From Membranipora membranacea (lineage: Eukaryota; Bryozoa; Gymnolaemata; Cheilostomatida; Membraniporidae): a DNA stretch of 64,000 nucleotides. Position numbers and translations under genes: made by a program. Positions 39,575 through 52,600 of the stretch are shown here, piece after piece. Where the stretch lies: the NCBI GenBank assembly GCA_914767715.1, contig OU612074.1, positions 22,492,062 through 22,556,061 of the forward strand, in the 5' to 3' direction. The notes beneath the pieces are model-generated. The model was not told the DNA's origin and did no database searches. It saw only the letters and a list, made by a program, of their open reading frames with translations. The first letter of the stretch is position 1. The number at the start of each line of letters is the position of its first letter.

Positions 39575-40892
39575 ATACTTGCCAAGTAATCTAAATACAA
39601 AATAGGGAGATTCCATTTTACGGCGATACTGCACCACAACGTGGTGCTTCGAGGGTGCGAAGCACCCGAGCCATCCACCTGGGGGTTTGGGGGGCGGTGT
39701 GAGCCCCCCAGCGGGGTACGGGGCGGAGCCCCGTCTGCAGAAGCTCTGAGAGCGTTTCCAGCCACTAGAAAGGGCTGAAAAGGTATATTTGACCCCAAAT
39801 AATTTCATGTTTGTACTAGTACTAAAATATCAAACTGAGGTAAAATACACTTTAAACAATTACAATCAATCCATGGGCCCCTGGGACTCTTACATACATG
39901 CCTTTACATTGCCAATGTACAGTATCAAACACCCCATCGGCAAAGTAGAGGCATGTAAGTCCCAGGGGCCCTTGCCTGTCAAGACAGGCTACAAGTGCCC
40001 ATGCATCATCAACATCTGAAAATATGCTCAGTCACAGACAGTGAGAATCCAGATAAGGTACTATATTCCTGTTTGACTAACATTAAATATGTTTCAAAGT
40101 GTTTGGTCCGAGCATTAACTAGACTAGACAGTATAAAATTATTACTATAAAAAATGTGTGATCTGAAAGGAAATGAAAACTAAATGTATCACTTGACTAG
40201 CTACTTTATATTTTGACCAATGACAGTCAGTGTTGTGAGTTATGAGAGGATGCTATTGGTCATTTACAATAATAGGCTGAATCTTAACAAAACAGGTAAA
40301 TTTGTTCATTCTGCGCATGCTCAGCTCTGGGCATGAGCTGATCTCTGCAAAATTGAGCCTCGGAATTCCGAAGCCATCTGATTGGCTACCTGCTCTGGTG
40401 GCACACTCACAAATGCGTGCGGAATTGTTAGAAAGAGTTATCTTCTATTGTCACTATTAACTAACGTTGACTAGCAATTTATGCAGGGGGTGTCCTATCT
40501 CCCCAGACCAAAATTGCAATTAGAACCCAGACTAAACTCATTGTTCTTGCACATGCGCAAATTCAAGTCACGCATGATACATACTTAGCCTTACGACATT
40601 CTCTTTGTGGTAATGATAGCCTAGTTTATCAGTGATCTACATGCCCAGTCAGATCACGAGAGTCAGTATGAAATTTGTTAGGATTGTTTAATTTGATATT
40701 TCCTTTCAATTTTGTGTGCAAATACCTTAACAGTAACTAGTCAACAACAACATGTGCTTGGATAACTATCAAAAAATTGCGATTGGGCTGTTTTCTCTAA
40801 AATCTGGAGGAAATAGTGAGATTTACAAAAAGTGGGAGGTGGGTGTAAAAATCTGGAGGGTCACGCCTAAATCGGGAGACTTGGCAAGTATG
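39575..40892. mobile_element. TIR element with 8-bp target duplication GGATAACC
   Basis: The ends are CATACTTGCCAAGT and its reverse complement. Perfect direct repeats GGATAACC lie at 39567-39574 and 40893-40900. An 8-bp duplication fits hAT or P-type elements. The left interior (39575-39785) is shared, inverted, with 4290-4470 in another element. An internal hairpin pairs about 39875-39905 with 39948-39975 (around GGGCCCCTGGGACT). No transposase frame was seen. Confidence 0.8.
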
Positions 40893-40900
40893 GGATAACC

Positions 40901-41558
40901 TAATGGGTGTCATTTTTTCAATCCCACTTTTATAGAACAAGAAAAATGGATGTATGTAATCGATTTTAAATTTTATAGACTAAATATATAAAATCAGTGT
41001 AAAAAGAAATACATTTAATAACATTAATATCCATTCCCTGCTCCGTGACAAAGAACATACGAGTAAAAGTTATGATAATTTAAATGAAATATCTAAATAC
41101 ATACTTATACTTGACTAGACCATGAATATAGAATATGTATAGCAGAAAATAGAGCCTAAAAAGTCACTTATTCAGAGATAAATGCTCATGTTAGAGATTA
41201 ACATAGAAAATAGTAGAGATAATCATTTTGAGAAAAATCCATGTAGCAATATAATAGAGATTAGTTTCCTTTGAATTCATACGCCGGATACCATTTATCA
41301 TGTCAGCAAAGACACAGAGCCGTCATCTGGATATAAAGGAAACAAAAGGACACAGAAGGACAAAAAAAGGCGACTTTTACTACCAGGCTCTTTGACACAT
41401 TCTAAACAAAGATGTCCGGGATAATAGTGATTTCCAGAGAAAAATTCAATGTTAAAACCATATTAATTAAATAAAAGCAATTTATCTTGTGAGGCAATGA
41501 TGGTGATCAGAACTTGATGTCAATGTATCAACATAAGATTCTGTTTATCTATCTGCTC
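40901..41558. other. Stretch downstream of the Slp gene, nothing recognised
   Basis: It probably includes the 3'UTR of the minus-strand Slp gene near 41559. It is AT-rich, with no protein-like frame or clear signal. Confidence 0.35.
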
Positions 41559-44500
41559 TTATGATGACAAGGTTTTCTGGATGGGAGTTTTATGTGACGT
41601 ACTAGCTACAGTTCCATCTCGGAGGGGGAGGGTGTGCTCCACCCATTCTGAAGGATTATTTATCATCTCCTCCCACATGCTACATTCCTGTTCTACGGCA
41701 TCCATCCAATCACAGGCCTTCCCAAAACTTTCGCCTGTAAGAACGATTAAACAATGAAATGTATTATTCTTACTCCTCAAGTAAATACACCTGAGAGTCA
41801 GGCCACTTAATATTCAGATATATTATTGGCTGAGTATAATCATCGTATCCATAGACTTAATAATAAACCTAGACAGGACACTATATACAGCTGATGTGAG
41901 GCACTTAATTTTGGGGCAACGTAACTTCATTGGAAGGTGTAGAAGCAATGATGCTATCATAATTTACTGTCCATAATCAAGGTTATTTATTCATAACTCA
42001 ATCAATTTTGATCGGATTTTGAATTTGAAAATCGCTTTACAATCAGCAGCATCTTGTTATCAACCTGATGCTGTTTCTTCTTCAAAAAGATTTGTTGCCT
42101 AAAATTAGTATCAGACTGTTCAGGACAAGCTGCTAACTCTATTGTAATTTTCAAACTCAAAATCCGATCAAAATTTATGAGTTATCAACAAAAAACCTGG
42201 ATTTTGGACTTCTAAACCTTCCAATGACGTTACGTTGCCCATAATTAAGTGCCTCAGTGCCTCAATGCTAATGCTCCATATAGTGTCCTGTCTAGGTTTA
42301 TTATTAAGTCTATGATCGTATCCATAGACTTAATAATTATTAAGTCTATGGTCATATCTTTACCTTTTCCTGTGTTCAGTCTAACCAGACCGAGAAGCTC
42401 ATTAGAGCTGAATCTATCGTGATCCCAGACGGCAAACTCCAGAGATAGCTCACACAGCTCCTCTGCCTGAATCTGTAAACATGAAAGGTCTCATTAGATG
42501 ATTCCCATATGTGAATACGCAGTTACTATCAAACAGATCGGAGAAGATAGTTATAAGGTAAAGAGGATATCTGAACACTGTGATGATTTCAAAACAGATT
42601 TCTCACAGTAATATTGCCATCTGCCATTATTTCCAATTTAAAGGGTGTCTTTTAAGAGTTGCCTGCTCTTGGATCGATATGAAACTGTGAATCGAAGTTA
42701 TCTGTCATTGACGAGTTCATATTTATTGGAAATCTTTACTCGATGGAGTAAATAAACAGAACTAAACAACTATAGCACCAACAGTGTGACGGATGGATAT
42801 TTTATCACATCACAACTTTCAATCCATTTTTTTTGTAAATAATAATATTTCGTTGATAATTTTTTCCATTGCATTGTGAGATTAGTGAGGCTGCTTTAGT
42901 GTAACATTGCTCCCCTAACCGGATAAGCCTACCTTATGATAGGTGAATCCCTCATCCCAAACAGGGTTCAGATTGTTCTTGATAACTCCAGTTTTGTGCT
43001 TCATCCTCTCTGGCATCAACAAACTGGGATTAAAGAATAGATAATAACAACTTGTGAAACAGGTCCTGGGTCGCTCAATTTTGTATCACTGTAAAGCCAT
43101 TGCAGACATTGCTTTATCAAATATTGCTTTGCAGAACATCGATTGTCTGATAAAACTTATAGGTAGGCCAGGATAAACAATCCCTATCAAAAATTAGTAA
43201 CTATTTTTTTAGTTTTGCAACAAATCCACTCTAGGCTTTGATCAAAGGAGTTGACAAGATCTGTCCACAACTGAAGCTTGTCCATTCAATGGTAGTGAAA
43301 CAACTCCCACAAACGCTAGGCAGCTAATATGAGTAAATGTTTACATCTAGAATTAGGTCACTCACCATTTGACATAGGGATCATATACACCCGACTTCTT
43401 GGTGGGTAGATACTGAGCAGATATGACCTTGACATGAAGGTCACCTCCTGTCTGCTTACTAGCCTTAGAAACCTTAGCTAGAGCTGTATCTGCAGCGATC
43501 GGTGGGGTGTACTTTATTGCAATCTTGAGTTCAGGAGAGATTATGGAAAGTTCTGAGCCATGTCTCTTCATGTGAGGCTAGACAAAAAAAAAATTCATTT
43601 TATTTTTCTTAGTAGATAAGCAATTGTGATAGTTTAATTATGCCTAAGGATACAATAAGGGAAAGAAAACTGTGAAAGCTTGCAAAAACTGAAATAGTTT
43701 TAATACTAACAATGAAAGTCAATAAAAAGGAATCATCAGAGTATTTAAAATTTAATGAGAATAATGTAATGCACGGCTCACACACATTACATATGTGAGC
43801 AATTCTAAAAATCTATGTTAGAATTTGATCCAATCATGTGCAAGTCATTATAAATAAATGATTGCAAAGTGGAAATCAATGGTGATATGGTGTAGTCAAT
43901 GTTACCTTTTCAGATAGAGGATACCATTGCCTCTCACGGGCTGTATCAAAGTGGTATGTGTCAAACGGTATGTTGATCTCTCCAAGGAATTCACTATGAC
44001 CCAGTCTGCTGAAGTTCCATACAGACAACTAAAAGAAACAAGAGATTTGAGAGCAAGACAGACCATAAAGGACTCAAGCATTGCTCCCGGAGCATATGAT
44101 GGTATTCAAAAACAAAAGTAAATCCCAAGCAGGGTTTGCCATACAAGAGAAAACATAAACACCATGTCGTGCGCTAGAGTCTTTTATGTGTTCAGATGAT
44201 CATTGCATCTGAACAAATAGGGGCCCCTTGGCAGCTTCTCAAATACACCCATGTCTAGCTGCAGCCTCAAAAATATGCCTCTGTTGATGAAGGCTAATGA
44301 TGATACGCTTACTTCCTCATGATGATTCACAATTCATACCGAGCTCTTATTGGCTAACAACTGAGCATAAGTCATGTGACCATTGGGTTATAATGGCTGA
44401 TTATTTCATTATCCAAAATGCGTTGGTCAAATTGAGATGAGAATGAAGCATATATGTTGAGCACTATATTGACTGATACATTGAAAATACCACAGTTTGG

Positions 44501-47452
44501 TAGAGAAGTAAGCATTTAATATGAGTTGATAACTCATAATGTCACATGGCTTATGCTTAACGCAAGACATGGTGTTTATGATTTGTCTTGTATGACGAAC
44601 CCTGCTTGGGAACAATAATGAGAAGTTGGCCATATAACTCCTGCAGCTATAGTTGTAGACTAAATCATACCTTTATACTAAATCAAATTTTGGCTAAAAT
44701 GATTTAGACTGCCAAATAAAGTATTAAAAAAAAAAAAATACCTGCATGGTAAGAGATAAAAGATCAGCCTCCTTGAGCGTATATCTGAATGTCTCTCCAT
44801 ACTGAGGATTGATTGTGGACTTTTTCACACTTGTCTTTCTTTTCTTCAGCCTTTGGCCCTCAGCATCCAGCAAATACACCTTCACATATCTAAGATACAA
44901 ACATAAATGATTTAAGACTACCATTAAACCATAAGAGGAGGAGAAATTTTGTAACATGTTTACAGGAAACTCTAGGGTACAGAGTTTTTCCAATGTGTTG
45001 ATGATATTTTTATATAGTGAGTTATTCGAATAGATGAGACAAAATTAACTTCTGCTGGACATCAATCGTGAAAATTAAAGTGATTCAGAGAAATGATCAG
45101 TTGGCAATACATCCTCTTAGACAATAGTGTGAGGAAACATAACTTCAGAGTCCTTTAACAAAGGAGGTTTCAATGTAAGGCCCAGGTTCAAAAACTAACT
45201 GAGATAAGTAGTGAATATTTCACCCTTTTGAGGCATTTTAGTCGTTAGTAAGTTGAGGCAAAAGCGCAACTTAAAGTATGTCTGTTAGTAGATGAGTTGT
45301 GAAACAAGTGATGTTGTTTTAGAATCATCATTTTACAGCAAAATTTCTTGTTTATACAAGTAGGTATGATTGAAGTACTAATACGATGAAATGGAAAACC
45401 TCCTGAGAAGTGAGAAGAATTTGATGCAAACAGAATGGTAATCATCAATGTTAGTCACTGCCGACAACTAGAAAAGGTAATGTTTGATTTATTTAAAGGA
45501 TGAGCGATGTTGTCCTCTTGTATTGAATATTGATTCCTACTAAATTCCATTTATAGTAAGTTTTTCCATTTGAAATTATAGGAGACAACTTTGCTATTAG
45601 ATTTATGCATGGAATTCAATCAGGTGAAGGCAAATGCAAAGTAAAGTTTAGCAACAATCTCATGATCTACTGCACAGGTAGAATATAGCAATCTAAACTA
45701 AGTGATCAGGCTGCATTAAAGCACTCAGCAAAACACAAGATGGAAAGGTAAGCTTTGGATTCATAACTACACTCATATCTATGGATTCAACTAGTATCTA
45801 GTTATGTTTCAAGGTTTTTGACACACAGAAAATGTGGTCAGTTCATATAAATCAGCATATAAGTGCTGTGATGTTGATTTCCATAAAATGAGTGAAGTAA
45901 GAAAGCGATAGTATGTATGAGATATAGAAGCGTACAAGTTCTGATGTTTGACTAAACCCGGTGACCGCTGTGAACGGCCTATTCCACAAAGCAGAAGGCT
46001 GAAACTGAGAATAAATCAATAATCATCAATCACTTATCATCAATCAATCATCAATCTTTGTGCAAAAAGTAGTGAATTGAAGTGAAGTTGAGTCTAGCAT
46101 ATGTGCAACAAATAAATGGATATCTTGACCCATGTTTTGAATTTGCATCATCGAATTCAGTTAAAAAACCGAATTTCGCATAATCTATTCCATTCTACAT
46201 TCCTGTTGACTGGGCTCAACAGTAATCTGTCTGAGTCTGAATCTAGCATATGTGCAATAAATTGACCCATGTTTAGAATTTTCCATCATGAAACTTAATA
46301 ACAATAATTGTGCCTATGATTCCCAGTGAATGGTTGTTAACCAGACTCTACAGTTATCTTTATAAACCTGAGTCTCATAAATCCCTTATTCATGTGTTCA
46401 GAACCTACTAACCACCATTTGAGATATTTATCTATTTCTTTATCTTGAATAGATTGCTGAGTGAGCCACAACATCTTATATAGATAGATATAAGAAGTAA
46501 GCATCTTGATTAAAATTTCATCTTGTGAGTTTGAAAAGTGTTAGTTCACTCAAACAACAAAAACTTAAGCCACAGCAGTGAGACTCAAAATGGATATTGT
46601 GGATGATAATAACAGTAAATAATAAAGTGGGTCACAACGTCAAGCAGTCAAACTTAAACAAAAAAGAATAGCTATTTCAATTACCAGAGATTCCAGATAT
46701 ACCCTGCGTCATATTGAGAGGAGAGTAATAAGAGCATCAGAAGTGAATGCTTGAGGGTATTAGGACAGAAGTCAATACACGGTGCTAATAATAATTTGAG
46801 TAGTCGTTCATGTCAGTAGGATCAATTCATATCTAAGAATATTTTGTTTTTTTAGTTCATCCTCAGATATTCTTCCTTTATCACATTATTATCACACAGA
46901 ACTGTGATGCCCTATCTGCTTCAACGAATGTGGTGAGATTCTTATGTATCCTGTCACGTTTACACAAGAAGCCCAAGGTGAACTTTGAGTGATTGCTAAC
47001 CTCCAACTTCACACCATGTTCTGACATTTCCATCTTATATAACTGCATGTGATTGCTGTTATAAAGTTATCATTGAAGAGACACAAGTTCAATCAAATTA
47101 GTGCAAACATGTTGATTGCCTACAGCGCCTTTAAACAATGTATTCTCATGGGACGATAAAATAACCCATAGTCAGTATCCCCATATATTCCCCAGATGCA
47201 GAAAAAAGCGGGACAAAATCTAATAATGTCAAATTGCTCATCTGCTGTATCTTGAGGACTTGACTAAAAATTATATTATTGCAGTAATGGGAGTTGGCCC
47301 TCCACTTCTAATAAGATATAGAAATCTCATTGATGAGAAGATATAACTTACGGGTCTGATGTTTTCTTCTTTTTGTGTACTGCTGTCAGTTCCTTACACT
47401 GATATACAGTGACAGTTAGCACACCTGTCAGCTTGTCATATCTCAAACCAAA
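41559..47452 (-). CDS. C2A and C2B exons of the Slp gene
   Basis: C2A is built from exons 47452-47352, 44889-44742 and 44028-43906. Loop 1 reads HKKKKTSDPYVKVYL (first Asp ligand missing, second kept) and loop 3 reads VWNFSRLGHSEFLG (usual DxD replaced by N and S). C2B is built from 43577-43366, 43023-42933, 42472-42364 and 41734-41559. Loop 1 keeps YDPYVK, loop 3 keeps VWDHDRF, and the C-terminal helix (SMWEEMINNPSEWVEHTLPL) follows. The exon at 47943-47863 gives the usual SMFSDAG lead-in to C2A. Confidence 0.88.
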
Positions 47453-49487
47453 CTACAAAAAGGACAAGTCAACTCAATAATCATATACTTGTTTTATTAA
47501 AGATTATCTGCACTGGAGGGCTGAGGAGAAACGCAAACTTGAAACTATCACAGAAGCGGATGAAGCGGATGAAGCGGTGATTCTCCTACTCACCACCCAT
47601 TACTATTTCACTGCTATTCACAATACAGTTTGTACTTTACTAACTCTATCAACTACAGGGCAAGGTATTTCATGATCAGGCATATGCCATAGTTTTGCAA
47701 ACTTTTTACTGTGAGAGTCTTGAGAATCGCCATCCTGCTCAAGTTTGATGTAAATACACTGTAGATGGCTGTATAAATTTAAAGTATATGTAAGTCACAG
47801 CTGATTGGGCTTTCGCAGTACAGTCATCGTTAGTTAATGCAAAGCGAGGGTGATTACAGTACCTGCATCTCTCCACTGACTGGGTGTTTGTGGTAGTCAG
47901 TTCCGGCGTCACTAAACATACTCGATATGCTCTCCATACTAATCTGTAAATTATCAATCATTGGGCTGTTAGTTGGGAATATACAGTACTTTTTATCAGT
48001 GTATGCATCACCCATGAGAGAGGTTTCAAATAATCATGTATCAGACCTTTACATACTTACACCTTTGAACACTCATTGACAGGCAAATGATTTCAAACAG
48101 ATGTAGTTTTTATTGCGATTAACCACAAATGAATACTTACAAAATTTGAAAATCTCAATAAATATGTTAAGTCTATGAGTAGTAAAGGAGAAAAGTTTAG
48201 AACATAAAAGGAGCAAGGACAGGTATCATGCGACTAAATAATGACCTGATGAATGAACCTTATCCACAGAGTCATTCACACAACGTAACTGCAACAGAAA
48301 CACTCAACACAATGATTTCCCCAACACATAGAGTTGTCTTGCTGACATCCCATAGACATGATAAGTCAAGATACCATTTGTAAATGTTCTATATGGGACA
48401 GCCTGCGTGTTATATGCTTATACCTTGCCCTTTGAAGCTTCCTTAGCCGGGCCCTGCTTCTGCTGCATCAAGCATTAGATTAAATAAACATATATAAGCT
48501 GCCAATACTCTTACTTGACTATGATAATCCATGTCAGTACGTAAAAGGCTGGGCTAAAATTGACAGCGTGAAGGTCATTGAGTATGGATAAGTTATGTAA
48601 TAGGCTCAGTGTTCTTCCCTGATTTACTGAATTTTCCTTCAATAACTTTCACACAAACAACGTCACTATAATCTCAGTTGCCAATGGTTGTACGCTGCAC
48701 CCAATATAAGAAAAGGTTGGTTACACACAATCATCTTCGGAAAAATTCTTAAACCAAGGCTAGCTTTCAGGGTAGATTCCATGATACCAAATTAATAATG
48801 ACAGTTAATAAATTGATAAAGAATGATTCACAACAACCTCTCTAACATCAACACCTGAGTGAGAAAATTAATTTCTCATGGTGCAAAACTCTACACACAG
48901 TAAATTTGAACATGGTTGGAAACAGCGAAGCGCTGGGCAACACTAATGTTCTAGCAATGACAAGGTTCCAATGTCAATCATACAGTACAAAGTACTGTAT
49001 AGTACTGTATAGGAGAGACTCAGTACATCAACAAGTTGTTACTACTTTTGATTATTTTCCACATATATTAACTCGAGAGTATAATGAAACCTTGCTATCC
49101 AGTATCAGTTAACTCTACGGAGATGATAAATAGTGCTTGTTACTCTTACATTTAACAAGGTGTAGGTATGATGTTGAAAATTGTAACACTCAGACAGTTA
49201 ACACACCAGCCAGACATAATGGGTTATGATGAAAATATCCATAAATATATAAAGGTTAGTGAGACATGCTTCACTTACAGTCAGGTGACTGGAGAGTTTA
49301 GATTTCCCTCCGGTTTTCTCTCGTTTTGCCTGCTCAAACAGATCGTCGATATCTTCCTCATCAAACTCGTCCACTTCTCCATCACTATGGCAGGTCTGGT
49401 CCTCGTCATCTGCTAAATCTTTACCCTATTTTCAATGTATTCAGACCGATCGATCAATATTGTCGTTTAACAATCAATAAATCAATA

Positions 49488-49551
<64 letters not shown>

Positions 49552-49572
49552 CATCAATCCATCCATCCATCC

Positions 49573-49610
<38 letters not shown>

Positions 49611-52600
49611 TGATTGTGAAACTGAAACGCATTTGTGTTGAAACTAAGTTCAATGATGGGCTACCTGTCTGTGATATCAGAGGGACATAGGATGGTGATA
49701 ATTCTATATTTGGGAGCTGACATGGATAGGAAGACACATACACCACTATGAGACTATTACCTGTGTGACATTGAGTGGTACAGTGATCTCCAGCTCATCA
49801 GTTACAGACAGAGCCGGTATAAGAGGTGCTGAGCTTGATGCTCCTGTATCGCTAACATCAGCAGCTACAGCGAGATTACCGACACTTTCAGAGTTGCTGC
49901 CCTTTCTACTTGAGTGTGGAGAGCATCCATCAGGAGAATGTCTGTCAGGGTTATCCTCAGAGCTGTTCCGCATTGATGCTGGAAAGGAAATTAAGTGTAA
50001 CATAGTTCTTTACTTCTTAGGTTAGTGTAGTTCAGGATTTATCAAACTTAAATGTCACAAGGAGGGTAAATTATGGATTGGTCCGTTGAATTGACCTTTA
50101 CAAGCTGACCTCACCGAAGTCACTCAGCACAGTTTAAGAATTTATTTGATTCAAAAACCCTGATACAATATATAGAGCTACTTGTATTATGAACTTTTTC
50201 ACTTGCTATTGATGCACTTGATTTCGAATTTGCTAATATTTAAAAGTCATATTTTTCTAGTGGACTAGTGGCTTTTCAAGTTGTACCTTCATTTTCAACT
50301 CTATCACTCTCCGCTTTTGTGGCAGCTTTCGCGTTTTCATCTATTGTTACTTGGTTATTATTACTGTGATCAGGGGTATCCAGATCAACAAAGACTGCAG
50401 GGGAACCGCTATCACCGGGAGGGTTTGCAACAGGGGTTTCAGCATTAATAGGGAGCTGTGGGTTTTTACCATCACCTAACAAAACAGGTGCAGAAGAATC
50501 AATAAGGATGGGATCACATTCAAGCCCTTCACCAAGATCAACAGACTCAGATAAGTTATCAGCCGATTGTGGAGAAGAATCGGTGAGCTCAGTAGAACTG
50601 AGAGGGGATTGTGTATTTGGAAACTGAAAGAAAAGGTTTGTTGATGGGGAGTCAGTAGATCTGAAAGTGGCTTGACTGCTGCCATTTGACTTCTTTTTCA
50701 AAGCAGATCTCCGGGAATCGATTTTCTTTGACACTGGTCGTGGGGAGATTATTGATGTCTCAGCATAATAGCTTGCATTAGCATCCATATCATCAGATAT
50801 ACCTTCATTCTCTACATCGGTGTTAGCAGTGGGATCTTCAGCTTGAGCTGACAGAGGCTCAGAGCTCCAGCTATCTAAGTTCCCAGCCTTAACCTGAGAT
50901 CCAAACTGCTGCCAGTTATCGTTATACTTGTCTGGAGTGACAGGAGTCCCGGTATCAGTCTTAGAGTCCATCAGCTCCTTATCGTCATCATTATCCGGTC
51001 TCAAAACAAGTCTCAATTTGCTGATTTCAGCTTTTGGATTCTTTCGCCTCTGAAGAGTGGATAGATCCTCTGACAAGTCCTCCTGGATAACACTGAGCCT
51101 GGCTTCCAGATTTTTTCGAGATATTGGGGGCATATCAATAGCGGTACCACTCAAGCTTTCCTCTACATTTTTCTTCAAGTCTCTTTCTTCATCAGTCTCA
51201 TCACTTTCTTCTTCTGACGATGATGAATCGCTAAAACTTCGAAGGAACTTCTCAGAAATGTCAATCTCCCTTCTGCCAATCATTGGAGACTTTCTTATAA
51301 GTTCAGGTGTAAGCGAAATTTTCCTTCGTGTGTTCGGTGACAGAGACTCAGGTTTGGCAGCATTAATCTCTGCGAGCTGATTGGTGCTTATAAGAAGAAG
51401 GTCAGTATCAGGGGGGCCATCAGGTTGAAGGAGGGACCGGGGAGGTTTGGGTGGACGAGGAAGAGCATGTACAGAGACAGTAAGGGATTTGTTAATAAGA
51501 TCACAAGCAGAATTATCAGAATTTTGGACATTGACCCTGGCACCGCTACCGTTGCCATCAATAGGCGATTGCTTTTCAGATTCAGAGTCGTCACTGTCTG
51601 TCAAATAATCACATCACAAGGTGTTTACAATAAATAACAATGATCTAACAAAACAGGACAATATGGATACCATTCTGACATGTGAACACATGAGGTGGTT
51701 GAGGATACGAACAAAACTCCACAATCATCATCTCCTAATCTGAACCATGTCTATTTATAGCTGTAGCAGAAAACAGCGTTACATGCAATGTTTCCTTGAA
51801 ACCAATCATTATTGGGCACAATAGAATAGATAAACAGTGATGATCCAATGGATATTGGTGATCCAACAAGTTTATAGACTTCATGATAATATACCGCAAG
51901 ATCAATCAACACCCAAATGTAGTTTACAAAACATACGACAGAGAGCAAAATGTCCTAGCTGGGTTTCTTAAGGGTAGGGAGCTACTATCTATAGCAACTA
52001 GGGTTCTGCAAAGAAGCATAGTGCGGCAAGTAAAGAAAGAGAAAGTAGGGGGTCGAACTGTATTTCCACTCAGACATGCAAGCTTACCTAGACGCCTCAT
52101 TTCTTCAACACCAACACCCGAGCACCGTCTGAATTTTATATTTGTCAGAGACTCTACAGTCCCATCATCAGCAGCAGCTTCGTCAGCGATAGAACCATTA
52201 GCGCTTTTTGATCTGAGAAATTCAAGACAAGCTATTACAAAACCAAACCAACATATCAAGCTATCGCATATTTTTTACAAAATAAAATCCAATCACATTT
52301 TCAGAGACGCATTTAGGCCTGGCTACAGCCTGGATTGGGCTGACTGATTGAATGTGTGTCTCATCACGATAACCTCTCACCTTGCTCTCAGCTCTGGGGA
52401 GAGAAGTTCAGCAGGATTGAGTGATTGAGTCGTCCTCAGTACAGTGTGAGACTGACTGACACCTATTCTTAGTTCGCCGGGCTCAGACTGTGAGGACGAT
52501 GTTCTACGGTTGAAGTCTAGCGGAGCTTTATGTGGGGAACTCGATTCATTTTCTGCCAAAGATAATATAAGATAGCTTATATTGGTAAATTTTGTCGAAG

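Noticed and set aside
49326-49613. Plus-strand open frame with a Gln-Ser-Ile-Asn repeat
   Set aside because: It comes from a CAAT microsatellite and overlaps a real minus-strand Slp exon in another frame.
51057-52347. Plus-strand open frames opposite the Slp linker exons
   Set aside because: They are antisense shadows of Ser/Asp-rich minus-strand exons; the 51883-52347 frame partly covers an intron and has no motif.
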